The position numbers and the translations under genes are program-made. Below, piece after piece: positions 44,452-54,235 of a DNA stretch of 64,000 nt. Origin of the DNA: Paenibacillus pasadenensis (GTDB taxonomy: Bacteria; Bacillota; Bacilli; Paenibacillales; Paenibacillaceae); assembly GCF_023715725.1 (NCBI RefSeq), contig NZ_JAMBOT010000006.1, positions 186,001-250,000 of the forward strand, in the 5' to 3' direction. How positions within the stretch are numbered: position 1 is the stretch's first letter; each line of letters begins with the position of its first letter. Under the pieces are notes generated by a model. The model was given only the letters and a program-made list of their open reading frames with translations, searched no databases and was not told the origin of the DNA.

Positions 44452-45270
44452 TTATTGATCCTTCTGGCAATCCGGGCAGAAAAATACCTTGCGCGACGAC
44501 TGCTCCTCCTGCACGATTGTTCCGCCGCAACGGCTGCATGCCTCTCCAGGGCGGTCGTACACTTTACACTCGTCGTTGTAACCCCCGGTCACCGTATCGC
44601 CGATCCGGAACGGGTACTCCATATATCCGCCGCTTGCTTTGGCCTCCAGCAGCACGTTATGCATGGCATCATAGAGACGTGAAACAGCTTCTTGCGTTAA
44701 CGAACCGATACGCGCGTTCGGAAGCAGCTCCGCTTGCCAAGCGATTTCATCCGCATAACAATTGCCGATTCCAGCAATCACACTCTGGTCTACTAGAGCC
44801 GTTTTGAGCGCGCTGCGCTTTTTGGTCATGAGCCGTTCGTTAAACCGCTCCAGCGTCAACCGCGGATCAAGCGGCTCCGGACCAAGCTTCGCCAGCTCCT
44901 TATCAGCCTCTCTAGCAGTCAACAGGTGGAGGTACCCGAGTCGCAGCCCGATAAAAAATAAACTTCCGTTGTCGAATTCAAGCTTCACCTGAACGGTACG
45001 GTCCGGCTTCTCTTCCTCGGAACCGAAAAACATCCAGCCGCCAAGCATCAGATGCAGCAGCAGCCGCTGCCCGTTGTCCAAATGAAAGAGCAGATGTTTG
45101 CCGCGACGTTCAATGAACCATACTGTGCGGCCCTCCACTTGCCGGACGAATTCGTCCGCGGGAACATTCAGCGATTTTTCTCGTCCTACCTGAACGGACC
45201 TGATTCGCTTGCCCGCCACCTCCGAGCTAAGCATAATCCGGTAATGGTCCATTTCGGGATATTCCGGCAT
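44452..45270 (-). CDS. Fpg/Nei-family DNA glycosylase
   Basis: The 272-residue enzyme begins MPEYPEMDHYR, with the catalytic Pro1 (after Met removal) and Glu. It has MTKKRSALKTALVDQSVIAGIGNCYADEIAW (helix-two-turn-helix) and a C-terminal zinc finger, CSRCGG...CPDC, with the family's Arg in SRKVFFCPDC. The N-terminal motif differs from the classical MPELPEVE, so it may prefer other lesions than 8-oxoguanine. It lies two bases before nfo. GAAGGAACG precedes ATG. Confidence 0.87.
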   Translation of the reverse strand: MPEYPEMDHYRIMLSSEVAGKRIRSVQVGREKSLNVPADEFVRQVEGRTVWFIERRGKHLLFHLDNGQRLLLHLMLGGWMFFGSEEEKPDRTVQVKLEFDNGSLFFIGLRLGYLHLLTAREADKELAKLGPEPLDPRLTLERFNERLMTKKRSALKTALVDQSVIAGIGNCYADEIAWQAELLPNARIGSLTQEAVSRLYDAMHNVLLEAKASGGYMEYPFRIGDTVTGGYNDECKVYDRPGEACSRCGGTIVQEEQSSRKVFFCPDCQKDQ

Positions 45271-45343
45271 CGTTCCTTCGCTTCCTTCCTCATGATGATT
45301 GGCTGTTGAGCCCCTTGTTCATTTCGCACTGTATTTCACAGAC

Positions 45344-46183
45344 TTAGTATGCTCCAAAAATATACCTGCGCAGCTCATCCAGGCTGCTGCAGGAAGCATA
45401 TGGAGAAACCTTGGCGATCGATGCGTAACGTTCATAGTTGCTTTCATCCGTTAAACCGGTCAGCACTAAAATGGTGCGGCAGCCCGAATTGTCGCCGGAT
45501 GCAATATCCGTAGCCAAATTGTCGCCGACGACCCATACCGCCTCGCGCGGCACGCCGAGACGGCCCAGCGCGTAATCCATCAAAATGGTAGATGGCTTGC
45601 CGATCAGCACCGGCTCCACCCCCGATGCCGCTTTCAGCATAGCGCCAATGGAGCCCGCCCCAGGAAAAAGCCCTCCCTTGGATGGAAGCAGCAAATCCGG
45701 ATTGGTCATCACATAAGCCGCTCCGCCAAGCAATTCGCGCACAGCTGCCGCGGCTTGGTCATATGTAAAGTGACGATTAATTCCTTGCACCACAACATCG
45801 GCAGACTGCTGCACGAGTTGAAGTCCGGCCATTTCCAGTTCTTCCGCCAGCCCGTCCTCGCCTACCATGAACACCTTACCGCCTGGAAAATGTTCGGCAG
45901 CATAGGCTGCCGCAGCCTGTGCAGAGGTGCATACCTCATCGGCTTCGGCGGGTATCCCCATCGCCGCGAGCCGCTCCGCCACAACTGCGGGGCTCGCTGA
46001 AGAGTTGTTTGTTACATATTTAAATGGAATTCCTCCGTCCAGCAGAGCCTGAATCAGCTCTGGAGCTCCATCAATGACGTCTTCCCCCCGGTAGATCGTG
46101 CCGTCCAAATCGAGGAGCAGTCCGCCGATTCGGCGGTCCGGCTTCCTCAAGCCCGGCAATACATACTGCATCGTTCCAGTCAT
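45344..46183 (-). CDS. HAD-IIA phosphatase, NagD/AraL-like
   Basis: The 279-residue protein has motif I GLLLDLDGTIYRGEDVIDGAPE, motif II KYVTNNSSASP, a class II cap, the lysine in VLIGKPSTILMDYALGRLGV and motif IV VWVVGDNLATDIASGDNSG. It is a cytosolic phosphatase of sugar phosphates or nucleotides. Its start overlaps the mrfB stop by four bases, so it is part of the mrfA-mrfB transcription unit. A 73-base gap with no terminator separates it from the glycosylase gene. Confidence 0.88.
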   Translation of the reverse strand: MTGTMQYVLPGLRKPDRRIGGLLLDLDGTIYRGEDVIDGAPELIQALLDGGIPFKYVTNNSSASPAVVAERLAAMGIPAEADEVCTSAQAAAAYAAEHFPGGKVFMVGEDGLAEELEMAGLQLVQQSADVVVQGINRHFTYDQAAAAVRELLGGAAYVMTNPDLLLPSKGGLFPGAGSIGAMLKAASGVEPVLIGKPSTILMDYALGRLGVPREAVWVVGDNLATDIASGDNSGCRTILVLTGLTDESNYERYASIAKVSPYASCSSLDELRRYIFGAY

Positions 46184-47568
46184 CCGCCTGCCTCCAATCT
46201 CCCTGCAGCCGCTCCCAGCTTGCGCAGCAGACGATCCCTGCGGCGGCGCAGCGCTTCAAGCTCGCCGTTCATCTTAGCGCTTCTGCGCGCCAGAGGATGT
46301 GAAAGCGCAAGTTCAAGCGCCTCCTCTGCAAGTGCAATCGCCGAGGCGGGATCCTTGCCTTTATGCTCGAAATACATGGCCAGCTCAACATGAGCCTGCC
46401 AATCCGGGATCGCCGCTGCCGCAAATCCAGCCGCAGCTTTCTGCCACAATACCACAGCGCGCTCCCAATTGCCAGCCTTCTTGTCCCTCATCGCCAGCCC
46501 GTGCAGAGCGGACGGAGTAACAGCCTCCTCCAGCGCCAATATTCCGTAAAATCGCTCCGCTTCTTCCCTTTCGCCCATCCGCTCCAGCCAAAGGCCGGTA
46601 CGCAGCAGCTCTTCCCCCTCTTCCGGCATTGGGAACCCCGTCCCCGCCCTGCCCTTGAGCAGCTGGGCAAACCGAATTCCAAGACAGGCCAGCGTAATCA
46701 TGTCCTGTTCATTATGGCGGAAAACACCTTCCAGCACCGCTGGATCTCCCTCGGCCAAATAGCGGAAATACAACGTCGGCGCCAGCGAGCCCGGTACGTC
46801 GTCTTTGCGGAAAATGCCGAGCCGCTCCTCCTCGACATGGCTTAGCCTGCAGGAGGCCAGCGTGTTTTTCCAGATGCTGCGGGACGGGTGCAAAAAGTCC
46901 AAATGAAGAAGCTCCGGCAATTGTTTGCCCAAACCATTCATGATGAGACGCGTTTGTACGAGCGGCCAGTCGAACGAGCGGCCGTTGTAGGTGGCCAGCC
47001 AACGGAAACGCGGCAGCAGCCCTGCCAGCTCGCTCAGCATGGCCCGTTCCTCGGCGGGGTGCCGGATTAAAAATTGGCGGATTACAAATTCGCCGTCTTC
47101 ATAATAGGCAATGCCCGTCATAAAGGGCACATTGCCTGTTCCGCCTCCCAGACCGGTCGTTTCCAGATCGAGAAACAACACGTCAGCTGTGCCGGGAACG
47201 ACGCCGCTGTCGGCATGGATCGCACCTAGCTGCTCCGCATGCGGCAGCCATTCCTCCAGACGGTGGTGGCCGCTGCGATGAGATAACGGTAGCCGCAGGC
47301 GCCGCTCCAGGCACTCTCCGTCGCCGTTTAGCAGGAGGCGGACGCCGAGCGCCGACCATTCCGGCCCGGCGTCTTGCTCGGAGCAATGGCGGATGATGTC
47401 CGCACCGCCCGTGACGGGGCTTGCAGCCGATATCTGCTGCGCGTCAACCGATTCAGCTTCATGACCCACAGCATGCGAGTCATCGGCTGCGGCCTTGACT
47501 GCTTCATCACCTAGCTGAGCCTCCTTGACGCCGCGCAGCCGGTTCATTCGCTCACGCAGGCCGCTCAT
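46180..47568 (-). CDS. mrfB: MrfB/YprB-like 3'-5' exonuclease with TPR region
   Basis: The 462-residue protein has an RNase H-like exonuclease core with DVLFLDLETTGLGGGTGNVPF (acidic DxE motif) and LATYNGRSFDWPLVQTRL. Several acidic and histidine residues follow up to HNEQDMITLACLGIRFAQL (ExoIII motif), and then a helical TPR-like C-terminus (from about 330). In B. subtilis YprB (MrfB) acts with the helicase MrfA in repair of mitomycin C lesions. It lies 34 bases after mrfA. The N-terminal 60 residues are variable. The ribosome-binding site is weak. Confidence 0.88.
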   Translation of the reverse strand: MSGLRERMNRLRGVKEAQLGDEAVKAAADDSHAVGHEAESVDAQQISAASPVTGGADIIRHCSEQDAGPEWSALGVRLLLNGDGECLERRLRLPLSHRSGHHRLEEWLPHAEQLGAIHADSGVVPGTADVLFLDLETTGLGGGTGNVPFMTGIAYYEDGEFVIRQFLIRHPAEERAMLSELAGLLPRFRWLATYNGRSFDWPLVQTRLIMNGLGKQLPELLHLDFLHPSRSIWKNTLASCRLSHVEEERLGIFRKDDVPGSLAPTLYFRYLAEGDPAVLEGVFRHNEQDMITLACLGIRFAQLLKGRAGTGFPMPEEGEELLRTGLWLERMGEREEAERFYGILALEEAVTPSALHGLAMRDKKAGNWERAVVLWQKAAAGFAAAAIPDWQAHVELAMYFEHKGKDPASAIALAEEALELALSHPLARRSAKMNGELEALRRRRDRLLRKLGAAAGRLEAGG

Positions 47569-47602
47569 AACCGCACCGCCTGCCTATGCACCGCATTTTT
47601 CA

Positions 47603-49852
47603 TTAGATAGCCCCCAACATTTCTACCGCCTTCTGTTTCGCGTTCAGCCCTTCGATTTCCGTACCAATGCAGGACGGGCAGCCGTCAGAGCACGGGCATT
47701 TTTTTATGAGGCGCTTTGCAGCTTCTTTAATTTCGTCAAAGCGTTTGTATACGTCCTCCGCTAATCCGATACCGCCGGGGTAGTGGTCATAAATAAATAC
47801 AGTAGGTAACTGCGTATGTTCGGCCCTAATCTGTGAAACAACGTGAATATCGTTACGGTCGCACATGACATGAATAGGAACGATATGCCCTAGTACATGG
47901 GCAATCCCCATAAGCAGCTGCTCCAATGTTTTTGTATCGATCGTTGAATCAGCTTCCTTTAACTCGATCCAGGTCCCGCTCGTATGCAGCTCTTCTTCAG
48001 GCAAATTAATTTGCCCGTATCCGATATTTTCGAAGGTCGTCAGACGGATTTTCTTGAAAATAGTCGGCATCGCATTTACCTGCACGTCCCCAAAGTTAAT
48101 GGCAGACACACGCCTGCTTTCGGTTCGTTCAATGTCCAAAACCTTAAGCTTAACGGCCAGGTTCGCATCGGTGTAGTACTCTACGTCGACTTCGCGGACA
48201 TAGGCTTTTTTGTGGTCCCAGTCCAGTTTTTCGACTTGAAACTGCACCCCTTCATTCAGGTAAATGGCCTCGTCGTGAAGCAAGGTCATCGCGCTAAAGC
48301 GGTCCATTTCCCCGATTATCTTGACGTTCGCCGTGTCCGATTGATCGATGATAACGACATTTTCCTGGGCTGCAGAACGCAAGCTTACTTCGCTCGCCGG
48401 GAAAGACTGATTCGCCCAATAAAAGGCGTCCGCTGCACGGTGCAATACCCTTTCCTCGACAAGGTATTCTAAAACTTCTTCTATATCTCCAGGGCCGAAT
48501 TGCTCTCCCTGCTTAAAAGGCAATTCATACGAAGCACAGCGTACATGGTCTACCAGAATAAGCAAATTTTCCGGGTTAATCCTTGCCGATTCCGGGGAAC
48601 GGTCGAAGAAGTATTCGGGATTCTGGACGATATACTGGTCTATTGGCGTATTGCTGGCAACCATTAAAACGAGCGCTTCGCCGTGCCGCCGGCCTGCCCG
48701 TCCAGCCTGCTGCCATGTGCTGGCGACACTGCCGGGATATCCAGTCATAACGCAAACCTGCAGCTGCCCGATGTCCACCCCTAGTTCTAAGGCATTTGTG
48801 CTTACTACCCCTAAAATATCACCGTTCCGCAGTCCCTTTTCGATTTCCCGGCGCTGATTCGGAAGGTAGCCGCCCCGGTAGCCGCGAATAGACTTAACCG
48901 CAATTTCGTTTTTCACCAATTCCTGCAGATGGCTTAAAATAATTTCAACCCTTACCCTGCTGCGGGCAAAAACGATTGTTTGTATTTTATTAGCAAGGAA
49001 TTCCTTCGCCAGCTGGTTCACTTCTGCCGTAGAGCTTTTACGCAAATTCAACGGCTTGTTCACGATAGGCGGATTATAAAAAACGAAGTGTTTCCTCCCC
49101 CTGGGAGCTCCGTTATCGTCGATAAGGCGCATAGGCTGGCCGGTTAATTGTTCGGCTAGTTCCTTAGGGTTGGCGATTGTTGCAGACGTGCAAATAAATA
49201 AAGGATTGCTGCCATAGAATTTGCAGACACGCTGGAGCCGTCTAATTACATTGGCCACGTGACTTCCAAATACCCCCCTGTATGTATGCAGTTCATCAAT
49301 AATGATGTATTTCAGATTGCTAAAAAGACTTACCCATTTGGTATGATGCGGAAGAATTGCCGAATGAAGCATGTCGGGATTCGTAATGACGATATGCCCG
49401 ACTTTACGCACGATCTGCCGAATGGCCGGCGCGGTATCCCCGTCATAAGTGAAGCTTTTTATATCAATGCCCATTTCGTCTATGATTTCGTTAAGCTCGC
49501 TTTTTTGGTCCTGCGCCAGAGCTTTTGTCGGGAACAGGTAAAGCGCGCGGCTGCCGTCATCTTCCGCTATCGCCTGCAATACAGGCAGGTTATAACATAA
49601 TGTTTTGCCCGAAGCGGTCGGCGTTACAGCAACGACGTTTTCGCCTTTTCGAATCGTTTCATAGGCTGTGTGTTGGTGCGTATATAATTCCGCTATGCCG
49701 CGTTTAGCCAGAGCCGCTTTAATCCGCGTGTCTACACTTTCGGGCATAGGCCTGGTTTTAGCTTCTTGCGGCTGTATTTCATGCCAATTAATTATGTTTT
49801 CATTCCCTCTTAATTCCTCTATGAGCTGGGGAAGCGTTTTTTTTCGCAACAA
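47603..49852 (-). CDS. mrfA: MrfA/YprA-like DEXH helicase
   Basis: The 749-residue protein equals B. subtilis YprA in length. It has the helicase motifs AVTPTASGKTLCYNLPVL (I), IIIDELHTYRGVFGSHVANV (II), ICTSATIANP (III) and GYPGSVASTWQQAGRAGRR (VI). The C-terminal DUF1998 zinc module has CPCSDGCPSCIG. In B. subtilis MrfA works with MrfB to excise mitomycin C adducts. TTG at 49852 is the start: AAGGGGTG lies seven bases upstream. A LexA-box-like palindrome overlaps its predicted transcription start, which suggests SOS control of the unit. Confidence 0.92.
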   Translation of the reverse strand: MLRKKTLPQLIEELRGNENIINWHEIQPQEAKTRPMPESVDTRIKAALAKRGIAELYTHQHTAYETIRKGENVVAVTPTASGKTLCYNLPVLQAIAEDDGSRALYLFPTKALAQDQKSELNEIIDEMGIDIKSFTYDGDTAPAIRQIVRKVGHIVITNPDMLHSAILPHHTKWVSLFSNLKYIIIDELHTYRGVFGSHVANVIRRLQRVCKFYGSNPLFICTSATIANPKELAEQLTGQPMRLIDDNGAPRGRKHFVFYNPPIVNKPLNLRKSSTAEVNQLAKEFLANKIQTIVFARSRVRVEIILSHLQELVKNEIAVKSIRGYRGGYLPNQRREIEKGLRNGDILGVVSTNALELGVDIGQLQVCVMTGYPGSVASTWQQAGRAGRRHGEALVLMVASNTPIDQYIVQNPEYFFDRSPESARINPENLLILVDHVRCASYELPFKQGEQFGPGDIEEVLEYLVEERVLHRAADAFYWANQSFPASEVSLRSAAQENVVIIDQSDTANVKIIGEMDRFSAMTLLHDEAIYLNEGVQFQVEKLDWDHKKAYVREVDVEYYTDANLAVKLKVLDIERTESRRVSAINFGDVQVNAMPTIFKKIRLTTFENIGYGQINLPEEELHTSGTWIELKEADSTIDTKTLEQLLMGIAHVLGHIVPIHVMCDRNDIHVVSQIRAEHTQLPTVFIYDHYPGGIGLAEDVYKRFDEIKEAAKRLIKKCPCSDGCPSCIGTEIEGLNAKQKAVEMLGAI

Positions 49853-49873
49853 TTGAATTCACCCCTTAACACT

Positions 49874-49894
49874 AGAACGGCCGTTCCTATTATA
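49874..49894 (-). promoter_or_regulatory. mrfA promoter -10 with LexA box
   Basis: On the minus strand a consensus -10 TATAAT (49894-49889) is followed at once by GGAACGGCCGTTCT (49887-49874), whose core is the exact palindrome GAAC-N4-GTTC. The -35 region is a poor T-tract shared with the tail of an upstream hairpin. The box covers the expected start near 49882. Confidence 0.65.
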
Positions 49895-49910
49895 AATGTA
49901 CATGCAAAAA

Positions 49911-50030
49911 TAAAAAAGCCCTGGCGAACGCCAACGCTTGATCGCCGGTGCAATCGTTCTATGACTTACAGACCTGAGATGAAAATAAGGGCTATCCCGT
50001 AAGTCATACAGCTGACTTGGGACGGCCCTT
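49911..50030 (-). terminator. Double-hairpin terminator region after the rhamnosidase gene
   Basis: On the minus strand AAGGGC...GCCCTT (50030-49987), with inner GGG/CCC and AAGTCA/TGACTT pairs, is followed by TTATTTTC. A second, smaller hairpin, TGGC-GTTC-GCCA, before T6 (49933-49911) follows. AGCCCT and AGGGCT also allow an alternative longer pairing. The remaining bases up to 50148 hold nothing recognisable. Confidence 0.7.
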
Positions 50031-50148
50031 TAAAATGGCATGTTTTCGAACCTATTTCTGGAACTCGGCGTTATCTTGATGCGGCTGCAAAGGCCGAGAC
50101 GATAGCGGTCATAGAGAGGGTCAAGGTCGATATACCGTTCCTTTCCCG

Positions 50149-53100
50149 TTATTCCCCCTTGCCGCCGTTGCCTTTTCCGCCATCTTTGCCTTTATCACCA
50201 TCTTTGCCCTTACCGCCATCTTTGCCTTTGCCGCCATTGTGGTCCTTTCCACCATCGTGGCCGCCGTTACCTTTTTCACCATCTTTGCCTTTTCCGCCAT
50301 TGTGGCCGTTGCTCCCTTGCCCGCCGCCGCTGTTGCAGTTCGGCGCAACAGCCGTCGGGGAGGAGGTGAACACATGGGTGCCGCTGCTCACACGGAACAC
50401 GCTGTACCCCGCTTCATCTCTCAGATGCTGGGCCCCGCAAGGTGCCGCCACCGTGTCACCGGAAGCGACCGGAACCGACACTTCGGCGGTCATGCTCACC
50501 GGTACCTTCACAGTAAGCGTCGTAACACCGTTAACGGCCGTCCAGCCGGACGACAGAGTTCCGCCAGCGGTCTGGTAGCTTGTGGATGCATGACCCAATC
50601 CCTCGGGAAGGTACGGCTTCACCTTCGCCTCGCCGGAGACGGCGCCGAGGTTTGCGAGTCCGGCTACATCAGCGTACATCCAGTCGACGACTGTCCCAAG
50701 GAACGGATGGCCCTCCGAGCGGCTCCAATCGCCCCACATTTCCCACAGAGTCGTCGCGCCGTCGTTCATCCACTTCCCGTAGCCAGGGCTGGTCGTAGTC
50801 GTCGCAGCCGCAAAGGCTGTGTCAATGTGGCCGTACCGGGTTAAAACGCTCCACAGCCACTTTGTGCCCAGCACACCTGTGTTCAAATGGTTATTGCGCG
50901 CTGTAACATCAGCGGCGATGCTGTCGGCGACCGCCTGCTCGGAACCGGCCGGCACCATGCCGAACGCGAGCGGCAGCACATTGTTAGTCTGCCAATAGGA
51001 AGCGCCCGGCGCCGTTAAATACTTTTGTGAAGCCGCATTGAAGTAGGATGCGTTGAAAGCATTCTTCATCTGGGTGGCGCGATTGGCATAAAGGGTTGCA
51101 TCGGCGCCATGACCAAGTGCATTCGCGATTTCCGAGAACTGCTGAACGCTGCGGTAAGCATATGCCTTGCCAACGAGCTGCTTGTTGTCGTTATTGTTGC
51201 AGACAGCGGCGTCACCCGGACATACCCAGTCGCCCCACTGCTCATGCTCCGCTCCGAATTGCGACCATTCAAATGCGGCATAATTGCGCAGCTCTGTGTA
51301 GCGTGCCTCCACGGCATCCTCCGCACCGTATTCGGTGAGTAGCAACTGCGCCGTCTCTGTAAACGCATTCGCCCACGCGCTGCTGCGGAAGCCGGCTGCT
51401 TCTGTCGGTGCAGGCGCCCAGGCCGGCACATCACCGTCGCTGTGCTGCGAATCCGCCATGTCGTTTAACCACTTCATGTACACCTGTTCGGCGTCGAAAT
51501 TACGAATCATGGCATTTTCCATCAGATGCCCGTCGCCAAGCCATGGCAGCTTCTCGTTGTACGAGCCGTCGGTTGGAACAGCCATGACGAGGTTGTTCAA
51601 CAGCGTCTGCCGCGCTGCGTCGTGCACCCAGTTCAGCACGGCGTTGCCCGAACTAAACGCTCCTACACTGGCAATGTCGTTATGCATGCGGAGGGCGAGT
51701 ACGGTCGGCGGCGGGCTTCCGTTTGGCAGGCCGCTAATCTCAATATACCGGAACCCTTTATACGTATATGACGCCGCCCATGTGAGCGGGCCTGACCCGT
51801 CGCCTGTAACGAAATCATCCTGATAACGTCCGCTCGCGATGTCCGGGCGCCCATTGGCCAGCCGCTCGGTGTAACGCACCGTCGCAGTCACTCCTGCCGG
51901 CAAGTCTAAGGTAACCCGGGCAGTGCCCGAAATGTTGCGTCCCACGTCGTAAACGTAGACGCCGTTGGCCGGATTGGTTACTGCGACCGGGTTCAGCGTT
52001 TCCGTGACGCGATTGGGCTGCACCGGGTTGAACTGCAGCAGCGCGCCCTCATTAGAGGTAACCTGAGCCGTTTCCCAGCCGCTGTCGTTGAAGCCGGGGC
52101 TGCTCCAGCCTGGCTGCTTCAACGTGGCTTCATAACCTTCCGCATCAGGGGTGACGTCCAGCGTCGTTCGACTTGGGCCAAGAACGGTCTTCCAGCCGCT
52201 GCCCGTAATGATTTCCGAGGTGCTGCCGTCGGCATAACGCACCTTTAGCAGTGCCCTGGCGCGCAAAATGCCGTTCCAGCCTCCCCAATTGGACTTAGGC
52301 GACCAGTTGTTGACGCCGTCAAGCCATGCCTGACCGAGTCCGATGCCGATTGCGTTGGCCCCGGCATGCACCTGGTCGGTAACATCGATGGCGTCGTAGA
52401 ATGTGCGCTCGTCGAACTTCGTCATCCCGGAACCGATACGAATGTCTCCGGCGCGTTCGCCATTAACCTCTGCTTCGTATGCTCCAAGGCCGGAAATATA
52501 CAAAGTCGCCGAGGCAATCGGCCGGTTCTGTACCGTAAAGCCCGTGCGGAATTGGGGCAGCGTCAGCAGCGTGCGGTCGCCCCATGCGGGCGGCTCGGCG
52601 ATGTCGTACGTCGCAACCGTCGTCGGACCGCCGATTGCAGTGTTGTTCGCGATCGACAGCGAGTACGCGCTCATAAAGGCGACCGTCCGCTGCGTGCCGT
52701 CCACGACGACGGACTTATCGCTGCGGGGGTAGATTTTCAACGCCGACACCGTATGGATGCTTCCCAAATCAATCGTGATTATCGCGGCGGGACTCAAAGT
52801 CCGCGCTCCGGAAGGGGGCCAAGAGGTCCAGCCGGTGGAGGCGACATCATTGGTCGTCTTAACGCCGTCTCCAAGCAGATGCGGGCTCCACGCCCCGCCA
52901 AGGCTGCTGTTGGCCGAAAATGTGGCGTTATTCGCGAGGTTTTGGCCGTTCTCATCCAGCACCTCAATCTCGGCCAGCTGCAGGAAAAACGACGTTGGCG
53001 CATCCGGCTGTTCGACGGTGACCTTCGGCACCGTCAGCGTCAGCAGCCGCCCGGAAGGCTGGGAAGGCAGATTGATCGTGTATGGGTTTCCCGGGTTCGC

Positions 53101-54201
53101 ATAGGCTGGCGCAACAACGGCATCGTCGTTGGCAATGACAGTGCCGCCGTTAGGCTGGGCCGCCACATCCGCCGTAACATTAAACTTAGTGGGGAAACCC
53201 GCGCTGCGGCCGCTGGCAGAAGCGACATCTGTTCGCGGGTATAACACGACTCGGTCAAATGTCTGCACGGAGCCAAGGTCGAGCTGAAGCGTGATAGGCG
53301 TAGACAGATTTGCACTGTTGTGCGGCGCGGATGACCAGCCGCGTGCCCATGACGACTCTGACGACGTAAATCCGTCCTTTAGAGCGCCGATTGACCAGCC
53401 GTTACTTTCATCCGACTCTGACGCGGTGATGGCGGCGTACCGCGCGGCATTGGCGCCGCCGTTGCCGTTTTTGACCTGGATCTCCGACAGCTGAGCCCGG
53501 AAGTCGTTAGCTCCCGCTGGCATCTCGCCGATGCCGTAGATTGAAATCGTCACCGTGCGGCTGGTGACCGGTCCGCCCGGGAAAATTACTGTGACAGGAT
53601 ACAACGTGCCAATTTCAGAGCCTTGACGCGATGTAGCCCAGTCCTTGTGCGTGATCCAGTTGGCGCCATTCCAGTCCGCATCCGTAAACATACCGGTACC
53701 AAAGGCGGCAGCGTCGCTCCACGCGTTTGGATTTTCGGAGCCGTCAAATACCCTCACCTTCCATGTGTAGCGCGACTTTGCCTGCAGCGGCTGGCCGCCG
53801 TACTTGACCGATGAGATTCCGGGCTTTGTCAGCCTACCGCTCGACCACACTACGGCGCCTGTGCTCGAAAGCACCTTCACCTCCGCGCCACTGACAGCAG
53901 CTCCAGCGTTGGGGGAAGAAAATCGCCACGACAGCGTAGGCGTCGGCGTGTCGATTCCAAGCGGTGTATCGAGTCCCTGTACCTGAAGGCCATCAACGCT
54001 AATAGATTGGTTTACAATAGTTCCGATTGAAGCATTTGCTGTAGCATCAAAGATCATAGCAACTGCAAGACTGACAGCAAGCAGACCGGTTAATGTTTTT
54101 TTCACAAATGGCTTGAGCAATGCTCCCTCCGCCTTCACATCAGCCAATAAATAAGCACTTTCCCCCTTCAGTCTTTTGTACCGGTTAGGCCTGTGTATCA
54201 T
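50149..54201 (-). CDS. Secreted alpha-L-rhamnosidase (GH78) with Gly/Lys/Asp-rich tail
   Basis: The 1350-residue enzyme has a signal peptide (core LTGLLAVSLAVAMIF, cleavage near residue 57) and an Fn3-like start. Two discoidin-like modules follow (ending LDLGSVQTFDRVVLYPRTD and IDLGSIHTVSALKIYPRSD), then the rhamnosidase barrel. DGSYNEKLPWLGD keeps the acidic spacing of the family's Asp/Glu/Asp set, and LWEMWGDWSRSEGHP follows. The last 55 residues are repeats of GKGKDG type. It removes terminal rhamnose from polysaccharides or glycosides outside the cell. ATG at 54201 has AGGAGG nine bases upstream. TTG at 54120, with GGAGGG close by, would give a shorter and more typical signal peptide. Confidence 0.88.
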   Translation of the reverse strand: MIHRPNRYKRLKGESAYLLADVKAEGALLKPFVKKTLTGLLAVSLAVAMIFDATANASIGTIVNQSISVDGLQVQGLDTPLGIDTPTPTLSWRFSSPNAGAAVSGAEVKVLSSTGAVVWSSGRLTKPGISSVKYGGQPLQAKSRYTWKVRVFDGSENPNAWSDAAAFGTGMFTDADWNGANWITHKDWATSRQGSEIGTLYPVTVIFPGGPVTSRTVTISIYGIGEMPAGANDFRAQLSEIQVKNGNGGANAARYAAITASESDESNGWSIGALKDGFTSSESSWARGWSSAPHNSANLSTPITLQLDLGSVQTFDRVVLYPRTDVASASGRSAGFPTKFNVTADVAAQPNGGTVIANDDAVVAPAYANPGNPYTINLPSQPSGRLLTLTVPKVTVEQPDAPTSFFLQLAEIEVLDENGQNLANNATFSANSSLGGAWSPHLLGDGVKTTNDVASTGWTSWPPSGARTLSPAAIITIDLGSIHTVSALKIYPRSDKSVVVDGTQRTVAFMSAYSLSIANNTAIGGPTTVATYDIAEPPAWGDRTLLTLPQFRTGFTVQNRPIASATLYISGLGAYEAEVNGERAGDIRIGSGMTKFDERTFYDAIDVTDQVHAGANAIGIGLGQAWLDGVNNWSPKSNWGGWNGILRARALLKVRYADGSTSEIITGSGWKTVLGPSRTTLDVTPDAEGYEATLKQPGWSSPGFNDSGWETAQVTSNEGALLQFNPVQPNRVTETLNPVAVTNPANGVYVYDVGRNISGTARVTLDLPAGVTATVRYTERLANGRPDIASGRYQDDFVTGDGSGPLTWAASYTYKGFRYIEISGLPNGSPPPTVLALRMHNDIASVGAFSSGNAVLNWVHDAARQTLLNNLVMAVPTDGSYNEKLPWLGDGHLMENAMIRNFDAEQVYMKWLNDMADSQHSDGDVPAWAPAPTEAAGFRSSAWANAFTETAQLLLTEYGAEDAVEARYTELRNYAAFEWSQFGAEHEQWGDWVCPGDAAVCNNNDNKQLVGKAYAYRSVQQFSEIANALGHGADATLYANRATQMKNAFNASYFNAASQKYLTAPGASYWQTNNVLPLAFGMVPAGSEQAVADSIAADVTARNNHLNTGVLGTKWLWSVLTRYGHIDTAFAAATTTTSPGYGKWMNDGATTLWEMWGDWSRSEGHPFLGTVVDWMYADVAGLANLGAVSGEAKVKPYLPEGLGHASTSYQTAGGTLSSGWTAVNGVTTLTVKVPVSMTAEVSVPVASGDTVAAPCGAQHLRDEAGYSVFRVSSGTHVFTSSPTAVAPNCNSGGGQGSNGHNGGKGKDGEKGNGGHDGGKDHNGGKGKDGGKGKDGDKGKDGGKGNGGKGE
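50152..50320. repeat. Degenerate 12-18 base repeats encoding the GKGKDG tail
   Basis: Units such as GCCATCTTTGCC and TTTGCCTTTGCCGCCAT recur across this region on the plus strand, encoding Gly-Lys-Asp/Asn-Gly motifs on the minus strand. They end 6 bases before the stop codon. The array probably varies in copy number. Confidence 0.8.
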
Positions 54202-54235
54202 TGCTCATGTCCTCCTTCGCCGCTCGAGGATATAA

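Noticed and set aside
52366..53244. 292-codon frame antisense to the rhamnosidase gene
   Set aside because: The sense frame carries the discoidin-like modules; the antisense product is Arg-rich and featureless.
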